This document shows positions 55,779-64,000 of a stretch of 64,000 nt of DNA, in pieces. Location: contig JAKFAO010000001.1 in NCBI GenBank assembly GCA_021527695.1, forward strand, positions 2,356,001 to 2,420,000, read 5' to 3'. Position numbers and translations under genes: made by a program. Within the stretch, counting starts at the first letter, position 1. Each line of letters opens with the position of its first letter. This DNA is from Naematelia aurantialba (taxonomy: Eukaryota > Basidiomycota > Tremellomycetes > Tremellales > Naemateliaceae). Under the pieces are notes generated by a model that ran no database searches, was not told the origin of the DNA, and saw only the letters and a program-made list of their open reading frames with translations.

Positions 55779-58263
55779 CTAGAGCTGCTTCAGCAGGCCG
55801 ACCACCTCGTCTTCGCCTCGTGTCCTGCTGCCGTCGCCGCCGTCACCTTCACCGTCCATCTCCATCTCCACTTTGGCGCCGTCCGTCCTCGCTCCCGCTC
55901 CAGTCGCCATCCCTCCAACCCGTGTCAGCCTCTCGTCCTCCCCGGCTCCTCGCGCTCGCGACGCTCTCAAAGTGCTTTCGCAGTGCTCAGCCCCGGCAGT
56001 GCGGCCGCCACGCCCCTGTACGTGGTCTGGGGCGTCGGCTTGGGCTGGGCGCGAATTCCGATCCTGGTCATTGTCTGGACCGTGGTCGCTCTCGTCCTCG
56101 TCATCCTCGTCATCGCCTACCCTGGGCGTCCGCCTCAGCCCACGATCGACCACCTCCCCGTCCCTCCCCACGCCCGTCTTGACCCACTTCTTCCACCACA
56201 TCCCCACGGCGAACTTGGTCTCGCCGTCCATCTCGAGGAACTGCACGTTGGCGACCAGACCCTTCCAGTTGGCCGTGCCGTCTTTCAGCGCGACGTCGAG
56301 CGCCTTGTCGTCCCCCCTGCGAGGTTAGCACGACTGTAGCAAAGGCTGCAGGGTTCACACGCTACCCGACGCAGGAAAACAGCGCCATCGACTCACCAAT
56401 ATATCCAATGCAGCAGCAAGGCAAACGAACGGGTATCAGGTACCGGGATCCACAGGTTCAAATGCGACTCCCTTACGGTCGGCATAAACCGCAAGCCTTT
56501 AGGGTCGACAGGGTTGGGCGTGGCTAGGACTCTTCGGAGGAGGGCCGAGCGGGCGGTTAGGTATGACATGTGCGCGTAGAAATTGATTGTCTGCGAGGTC
56601 AGCGAGACAGCAAGCCTTGCTCGGACCACGCAGGACGTTCTGATGGGAGGATGACGTTGGAGAATGTGTATGGTGCACCTCCTAGACAGCCCGAGGGACT
56701 GGAGGATTGAGAGAGCTGGTGGATGAACGAGCTCCATGGAGGAGCGGGAAAGGAAGAGGAATTCATGGCGAGCAGCCGGTGTCGTGTGCTCAAGAAGGCA
56801 TAGCACACTGTGCACTCACAGAAATCGCGCCGTCACCTTCGGACCGCCGGCGTCCATCTGGCACTTCCATCCCGTCTGCAACGTCCATCGCTGTCTTGTG
56901 CTGAGGCTTCGTGGCATCTCGGTCAGCGGGTATACCTGATTGCCATCAGCGTCCACGAACTTTGTTACTCCTATCACCCGCTCCATCAGCACGGGACTGT
57001 TCACTCACTCAAGATGATGTCTGCCGTCTCTGGTGCGTTCCAGAACTGGCCAGCGCTGGCTCGGAGGTGCAGGATCGCTGCAGCCGTGGGCACGGCGGGC
57101 ACAACGTCCATCTCGGGCTCGCCCTTGGCGTTGCGCCGCGTCGGGGATGGCACGAGGAAATACGGCCCTGTGATGGGGTAGGCTGGGTCGGCGAGCTTGG
57201 GCGGTGCCGACGCGGATGGAGGTGGGTGTTGCGGCGGTTGTGGTGGTGGTGGCGGGCGGTAGGGATGGTGGGCGACGTGCGAGGCCGTGCGTGGGGTGAT
57301 GGGTACGCCGACCTGGCGCGGCGGGCGCGGCCCATGCGATCCCAGCGATGCTTGCATGTACGATGACCGGAATGGCGAGTACGGGAGGGCGCCAGCGGGC
57401 GTAGGGGTGGGTGTGAGTGTCGGTGCCGAGGCGCCGTGCACCTGGTCTTGTCGGGGCGAGTTGGGGAAGAGGGGTGCTTGTCGCCGCCGAGCGGACGACG
57501 ACATGCTCGGTGTGGGCGAGGTGAGACGAGCAGCGGCGGCGGCGGCAGCACTGGCGGACAGGGACGGCGGGGTCGTATGAGCTGATGCGAGGGCGGAAGG
57601 GGGTGGTGGTGGCCTTGCAGAAGCCGATGGGGACATGGTATGTGTCGACCTGAGAGCAGACAGCGGTGGGTAGGGCGAGTGTCGAGTTGCTGCCCGTGTC
57701 GCAGTGCCGCCTTTGGGGGGCAGCACTGAGATTGGGATGGGCTTGGACCGCCTAGCAGCAGCTGAGAGTGCAGACGATGGCCGGTGGTGGGTAAAAGGCA
57801 GTGTGCTGGTAGAAGTAGTAGCGGACTGGGGGCGTGGTTCGCTGCCAGCGTCGCCTGGGGTGCCGCCGTCACCGAGGTCTAGGCCGCTGTGCTGGTCAGG
57901 TGAGACAGCGGTGCTGCCCGAAAGGTCGTGGTTGCGGCGACGCTGCGCTGGCGATGCCTGTGATGATGATGAAGAAGCAGCTGGACTGTGCGAAACCGAA
58001 GCAAACGACGACGGAGGGCCTAGGCGTGTGTGTGACGAGGACACGGACAGAAGGTCACCAGCTTGTCCTTGTGCTCCGATTGCTTGTGCTTGGAGCTCTG
58101 TTTGTTCGAGCTGCCGTGCTTGCGCTGCTGCTCTTGCTTGCTCAGCATCGTCAGCAGCACGACGTTGTTCTCGTGCTCGAGTCGCCCTGAACTGATTGAA
58201 CCATGAATGCTCTTGCGCCTGCTCTCTGCCCTGCGGAATCACGTCGTCTGCATCCACATCCAT
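55779..58263 (-). CDS. BTB/POZ-like protein with long disordered N-terminus
   Basis: Four exons on the minus strand: 58263-57009, 56970-56936, 56590-56397 and 56316-55779, about 673 residues. The first about 380 residues are disordered (Ala/Ser/Pro-rich with poly-Ala, poly-Pro and TPTPT runs) and include a charged Ala/Arg/Gln helix near residues 20-60. A BTB-like fold follows: GQFWNAPETADIIL, then INFYAHMSYLTARSALLRRVL and SFALLLHWIYWGDD, the expected order of BTB strands and helices. The C-terminus is acidic, Gly/Arg-rich and ends VGLLKQL. BTB proteins of fungi often bridge to cullin-3 or act as regulators; no partner domain is visible. The short second exon and its GTATAC donor are the least certain; the intron of 345 nt could hide another exon. 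Confidence 0.65.
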
Positions 58264-60072
58264 CGCTGCCCCTGTGCTCTGTCGCCCGCCTCGCTCTTGC
58301 CTGCGCACGCCCTCCGTCTCTCTCTCCCTGCTCTGCCGTCGGTGCTTTTGTACACACCTCGAGAGGAGGACTATGGGCGACAAAGTGGAACAGAAGCCGT
58401 GGGTGGTTCTTTTTGTTCTCGGTCAGCCGAGTCCCGAGCTCGCCGATCGTCTGGATGGGCCAACGCCTCGAGATCCCGTACTGATGCACGATGCTCGGCT
58501 CCCGAGATTGCTTACGAGTGCGGTAGCTTGTTTATGGGCTCTTGTTGTTCTGGCGTACAGGCTGGCTCAGGACAGCGGGCCGTACGACGGCAGCCAAGAC
58601 AATAGAGAACCGCAGTCGGACCGCACAAGCTACAAGCTTTGCGGGATGACCCAAATACAAGGGGGGTGACTGACTGATTGTCCCGCTGCCTGGGAGGGAA
58701 CACAGCGGATCGAGAGCGGGCGACGGGGATGGACCAAGGGCCACACGCCCACCGGCGGAGGATTATCACGGGGGACAATAAGACCTTGCTCGCGAGTGCG
58801 AGTTCGTGGGCCCTTGTTCGACGTCTGTGCGGCCGTCCCTGGCAGATTTGATTACGCTGGTGCCCTGGGTCCGGGTGAGAAGGCGGCAGAGGTGCAGAGG
58901 CGCAGAGAACGAGTGAGGGCCGAGGCGAACAAGGCCGACCGGGGCCGAAGACAATGACTGCACAGGGTGTCGAGGACAACGACCGAAGGGCGGATGGACG
59001 TGGATGTGGATCGGCGAGCTGCGTAGGCGATCGCGAGACTGCGGAGGACGGTCACACGACGCTGGGACAATGTCCTGTGTACTGTGTACTCTGGGCTCTG
59101 TACTCTGGGCTCGGTACTCTGTACTCGTAATGCAGTACGAGTACGGTCGGCAGATGGCGACAGACTGGGTCGAGGTCCACTGTTCAGCCGGGTATGTATG
59201 AGACGGTGAGACGACAACGACCAGGGGACACCACCGCAGCCTCCTTATATACATTGTGCACTGCCTACACCGCTGCCAGACGACACGGCAGGAGGCAAGC
59301 ACAAAGGAAAGCCCCAAAGCCACAAAGCCACAAAGCCGCCGACCTCCATTCTTCCCATTGTCTGATACGTGCTGTCTGCCTGGCGACGTACAGGACAGAC
59401 GGGACGGTCTGGACTGACATTTGTAACATTTGTCATTCTCGTCCATGCCTTCCAAGGCAGGCGATCTCGCTCGGGGGATGGCAGCACTGCCAGGGCTGAC
59501 AAGGAAGGAGGAAGGCAAGGAAGGCAAGGAAGGCAAGGAAGGCGTCGGGGCGATATTTGGCTGGTGGAGTTCGAGGCAAACGCCTAGGAGAGGCGAGGAC
59601 AAAGGATAACAGAGGGTGCAGACACGCGTGCATCCAAGTTGGATCATGTCTGACAGGGAAGAGGTCGTCCCGGACGAGGCCTAGGGGTCCGGTTCAGCGA
59701 TGAAACTCTGCATGAAACGCTGCCTCAGTTGACCTGCTGGACGTCTACAGTAGTCCAGACGTCGACATATCCTGACATCTGATCAACGACTATCTGACAA
59801 TCGACGGCGAGTCATCCAAGTCATCGACTACTGCCCAAGTACCCCCACTGTAGCCCAAGTGAGAAGGTGAGATTAACCACTCAGCTGTGGTTACCCGACA
59901 TGTCACGTCCGATGCAGCGATGCAGCGATGTAGCGAAATGCAACACGATCCCGTGATCTAGAACATAGAACATAGTCCGACTTTCCGCTCCTACCTATCC
60001 ACACCGCTACGCCTGCCTGTGCACTACGCCGGCATGCGCGCTACGCTGCCTGCGCACTACGCTGCCTGCGCA
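58264..60072. other. Long intergenic region (1.8 kb), no supported gene
   Basis: Open frames on both strands are low-complexity and match nothing I know. Visible elements are a CTCTGGGCTCTGTA repeat (about 59080-59130), a TTATATAC TATA-like site (59243-59250), an AAGGAAGGC tandem (about 59504-59542), GATGCAGC copies (about 59911-59935) and CTGCGCACTACGC copies near 60045-60080. A non-coding transcript is possible. Confidence 0.45.
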
Positions 60073-63000
60073 CTACGCCGCCCCCATCGTCGTCCTGCCC
60101 ATGGCGCGCTCCACGCCACCCTCGAGCATCGGCAACGCCCTCTTGCCCTTGCCAGGAGGAGTCGGCAGGAACCCCGCCCTGACCAGCCAAGCAAAGTACA
60201 GCCCAATCTCCTCCTCCGTCACTCCGCCTGTCGGCCGCTCGCCTCCGCCGGCCGCGAGGGCCTGCGCATTCCGGTCGTCCAGCTCTGCCGACTTTGTGCT
60301 GGTCGGCAAGTCGTCCAGCACAAAATGCAGGAGCGGGAACAGCGCATTGTCCTGCGTATCGAGCACGTGTTGCTCGAGCTTGGCGCGCCACAGGACATAC
60401 TCGACCTGCGCGACGGGGTAGCCATATGACGCGAGCGATCCGAGCAGGTCGTTGAACCGGATGCGAGGATGGCCAGTCACGTGCAGAATGGTGAATGCGC
60501 GCGAGGGGTCGATGGTCTGTGCAGACAGCGAGGCGAGGAGCGCAACGTGGTCCACAGGCGTGAGATTGACCGTGTTGTTCATGTCGGGGATCAAACCGAG
60601 CTGGAGACACCCCTTGACCATCCGCCAGATAAAGTCGTCGGTGTTGGTCACTGATCAGGACCCGTCAGCGCGCCCAACGTGGTCATGCCGCCATGTAGTC
60701 ATCTTCCTCGAGAGAAGCGCCTACGAAGAGAGAAAACGAAGAACAGACCAACGCACCTCCGGTCTTGCTATGGCCCATGACGTATCCTGGACGGACGATG
60801 CATCCACTCAGCCCTCTCGTCCCCGCAGCCATGATGACCTTTTCCGCGACCCACTTGCTCTGCCCGTACCCCGTCCCGAGCTTATACCTGCCGGCCTCCA
60901 GGTCGTCGCTCTCGGGCAACCCCTCACCGCCGGCCTGTATCGCTTCGTCCGACTTGCGTACAAACTCCTCGGTGTCCAGCACAGAAGTGGACGAGATGAA
61001 TGAAAATGCCTTTGGCGTGCCCTCGGCACACAGCCTCAGCGCCGTGAGCGTAGATAAGACGTTGGCCGCACGCAGCTTCGCATACGGGTACACCCAGTGC
61101 ACGATGGCTCCGTTGTGCAGGACCGCGTCGGCAGACTGCGCGATACGCGTCCAGGTCGGCTCGTCGAGTCCAAACTTGGCTTCGGAGAGATCACCGACCA
61201 CAGCCTCGACGCGCCCTTCAGCGACCCACGATTCGGACCATGCCCCACGGCCCTCGCCCGACTCGCGAAGTCGCTGCAGGGCCGCATCGACAGTCTTGGC
61301 ACGTACCAGACAGATCACCTTGGCCACCCGTCGAGACAGCAGATCACGCAGGATGAACGCGCCAAGGAACCCAGTCGCACCCGTCAGGAACACTGTGATC
61401 CGCTTCTCGCTGAAATCCGAGGGTAGTGGCTTGAACTGTGGCAGCTGCTTCACCAGCACATCAACGTCGTCCGCATAGGCCACTTCCTTGACGGCCTCTT
61501 TGGTGGTACCATCCGCCACACTGATGTCGGCGTTCCTCAAGCCGTCGACGTGATCCGCTTGTCCCGCAATCGTCGGCTTGTCAAACACAAGTCCTAGCGG
61601 CGCATTCACGACAAATGCCTTGCGAATCTCGAAGATCAGCCGTGTGGCCAGGATAGAGTGGCCGCCCATGTCGAAGAAATTCTCGTCAATCCCCACAGAT
61701 GGCGGCGGGGATGGCAGCAGCTTGAGCCAAATATCGTGGATTGCTCGTTGAGTCGGGGTGAGGTCGGCCGACGGTGCAGCAGGAGGAGCCAGCGAGGTAT
61801 CGGGGAACGGTAATGCTGGTTTATCGATTTTACCATTCGGGTTGAGGGGCAGCTTGCGCAGCGGAAAATACACTGCTGGGACAGCATATGACGGTAGCTT
61901 CTTCTTGAGGTATTCCCGGATATCCTTGATCAGTCGGCGGTACCGCCTAACCCCGCGAATCATCTCAGTCTTGATATCCACATCCTCTGGTGCGCCCGCC
62001 TCCGAGGCACTCATCAGGCCCTCAAGATCCGGGCCGTCAATCGGCACAAAGTAACTAACCAGCACCTTCTCCTCGTCCTTGTCTCGTCTGACCAGGGTCA
62101 CATTTTCTCGGACCAGCGGATGTCGCGACAGGTGGGTGTCGATCTCTCCCAACTCGATTCGGAACCCTCGGATCTTGATCTGGTCGTCGGCGCGTCCCGT
62201 GCACTCGACACGCCCGTCTGGTAGGTATCGCCCCAGGTCGCCCGACCGGTACATCCGGTCCCTAATGCCAAACCAGTACTTGGCGGCGTCGGGGTTCGTT
62301 TCTCGTAACGTGTCCGGGCGGTCGATACCTTCGCCAAACCAGTTGGTGACAAACTTTTCAGCAGTCGCGGCAGGGTCGAGGTAACCTTCTGCCAGACCCC
62401 CAGAGCGTACGTAGATCTCGCCCATCTCGCCGACGGCGCAAGGGATGTTTCGGTCCGTTCGGTTAACCACAAGAAGCTGGACGTCAATCATGCCTTGTCC
62501 GGCGGGGATCAGATCCTTCTGCGTGGACAGGAAGGTCGAGTCTTCATTGACGCTAGGAATAGCAAAGTACGATACTGCACGTTGGGTCTCTGTCGTCCCG
62601 TACATGTTGATGATGCAGACATTCTTCGCGAGGTGCTGCAAGCGCGTACAGTCCCGTTTGGTAAGGACGTCGCCAACAAAGAACGCATTTCGGAGGCTAG
62701 GTATCTGCCGTGTTGCCTGAGCCGACAGGAGCTGACCCATGGCTGGAGTCAGATGAGTGACGGTGACTTCGGAGTCGGCCATCCACTCGGCAAGTCGGCC
62801 GGGCGTACCGATATCATCCGCTGTAGGAACGTGCAGCTGCGCGCCCAGGAAGAGTGGTGTAAACACTGTCAATCAGCGCCGCTTGTAGGTCAATACGCAC
62901 TGTCTCGTTGGATAGGGTCGTGTGCAATACCACTCAACATTGTGTACTTTGAAGTTTCGTTCAGGCCAAATCTCTTGCCCATCCACGGGAAGAAGTGTGT

Positions 63001-64000
63001 CAAGCTGTAATGCCTGCCCTTGACGCCCTTGGGAATACCGGTACTGCCAGAGGTGAAACTGAGCGTAGCAGGCGAGTCTGGACCCAGAATGACGCCAGCC
63101 GGTGTCTGAGCAAAGCGCTGATATGGCTCGAGGATATCCGATTCCCCTAAAGGGGATCCTGTAACTCCATTAGGCGATAGTGCCACGGCGGGCACATGGA
63201 GACGCAGTTGCAGATTCTGAGCAATGAAATCCGACACTGTGGGAGAGAGCAGTCCGGCCGAAGAGATGACCAAAAGCGCCCGAGGGGTAGAGACGGAAAG
63301 ATAGACTGTCTGGCGGTTTGGAGGATACGCGGGATCTGTGCATGTCAGTCTTGAATCCCTGACACGAGCGAAATGTAGAACTCACCGACGACCGAGAAAA
63401 CCCCGCCTGCCTTGAGAATACCCATGACACACACCACCATCTCCACACTTCTCGCAGCGTAGACCATGACGACCTCGCCTCTTTCCAGGCCATTCTTCAA
63501 CAGTGCATGCGCCACGACGTTGCTTGCCTCGTCCACCTGCCTGTAGGTGAATATCCTCCTGCCTCGGCTGGGCCCGTCCATGACATCCTGTCCTTCTGCC
63601 AGCTCAGACTGCACAACACAGACGCGATCAGGATGTGCGTGCGCATTGGCGGAGAAGATGTCTGGAATAGCGCCGACGAAGCCACACCAATCGAGATCGG
63701 CTGTTGGGTCGGGCAGGATAGCTACCTGGCTAGGCGTGCGGAGGGGCAGGGAGCCAAGCGGGTGCGACGGCTCGTGGGTTGCGGCGGAATTCAGGAGCTG
63801 CAGCAGCGATTCCAAGAGGGCCGTCATGCGAGACTGAGTGAAGAGGAGCGAGTTGTACGCCAAGCGAAGGTAGAGTGGAGGTATGGACGTCCGGGTTGCT
63901 GGTGTGTCTGAAGGTGAGGCAAGCAAGAAGAGGGTGAAATCTGTGGTGAGCGAGGTGGTCGAGTCGGTCTCGACTTGTGTCGAGTCGAGAAAACGGACCC
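60073..64000 (-). CDS. LYS2: LYS2, L-2-aminoadipate reductase large subunit (5' partial)
   Basis: LYS2 activates alpha-aminoadipate with ATP, loads it on a carrier domain and reduces it with NADPH to the semialdehyde, a step of fungal lysine synthesis. Exons on the minus strand: beyond 64000 down to 63386, then 63335-62901, 62865-60757 and 60650-60073. By comparison with yeast Lys2 about 150-200 N-terminal residues lie outside the window; the frame is open to the edge. The adenylation domain shows LSFTSGSTGIPKGV, NMYGTTETQRAVSYF and GRADDQIKIRGFRIELGE. The carrier site is FFDMGGHSIL, with Ser as phosphopantetheine acceptor. The reductase domain has TGATGFLG for NADPH and YGQSKWVAE as the Tyr/Lys pair. 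All expected domains are intact. It needs a phosphopantetheinyl transferase (LYS5), which is not in this window. Confidence 0.97.

Noticed and set aside
56816..57004. Extra BTB-gene exon encoding GWKCQMDAGGPKVTARF
   Set aside because: Including it needs another acceptor choice to restore phase. Direct joining of 56936 to 56590 gives a continuous BTB pattern in phase, so I left it out, but the junction is not certain.
58766..59647. Minus-strand open frame of 293 codons in the large intergenic gap
   Set aside because: Composition is unlike neighbouring proteins, it reads through tandem repeats, and it has no recognisable domain.
1..64000. Transposons, telomeric repeats, CRISPR arrays or rRNA genes
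   Set aside because: No transposase, reverse transcriptase, terminal inverted repeats, telomere repeat arrays, spacer arrays or rRNA-like sequence were seen on either strand.

Overview
The window is nuclear DNA of a basidiomycete fungus, most likely a Tremellomycetes-type yeast. The evidence is GC-rich coding sequence, many very short introns (typically 32-60 nt, with a CTGAC- or CTAAC-like branch site a few bases before AG), conserved eukaryotic genes on both strands, and a fungal alpha-aminoadipate reductase (LYS2) for lysine synthesis. There are no operons, tRNA genes, transposons or CRISPR arrays that I can support. All gene models below were built by reading exons in frame across GT-AG (and a few GC-AG) introns. 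Nearly every junction was checked for reading phase.

Layout, left to right. 1-8790: three consecutive plus-strand genes for large, mostly disordered proteins with a common plan (helical N-terminus, intron, Lys-rich patch, acidic/Pro/Ser tail); the first is cut by the window edge. 9334-12936: RIC1 (Rab6/Ypt6 exchange factor). 13260-14675: translin. 14939-16094 (minus) and 16407-17948 (plus): signal peptidase subunit SPC2 and an NDUFAF2-like complex I assembly factor, sharing one promoter. 18101-21245 (minus) and 21489-23243 (plus): MCM2 and TRM82, divergent, with two MCB boxes between them. 23434-25649: eIF2B delta. 25846-29067 (minus): coiled-coil protein with a GILR motif. 29635-31624 (minus): SGNH/GDS-motif protein. 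31827-32924: TOM20. 33717-34563: small predicted myristoylated protein. 35458-37550: alanine aminotransferase with a possible mitochondrial presequence. 38247-39221 (minus): SNU13. 39810-44877 (minus): alpha-COP, 16 exons. 45655-49934 (minus): a large membrane protein with nine AVGATPSPE-type repeats and a C-terminal RDEL. 50650-52005: short-chain dehydrogenase-like protein. 52292-54991: flavin monooxygenase. 55779-58263 (minus): BTB-domain protein. 60073-64000 (minus): LYS2, 5' end outside the window.

The genes do not form one pathway. Several serve the secretory system (RIC1, SPC2, alpha-COP and probably the RDEL repeat protein) and mitochondria (TOM20, NDUFAF2-like, the extended aminotransferase), but this is the ordinary mix of a gene-dense fungal chromosome. 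The least explained parts are the disordered trio at the left end, the RDEL repeat protein, and the splice-site usage: GC-AG introns with GCGAGT donors, and GTCAGT donors in conserved genes.
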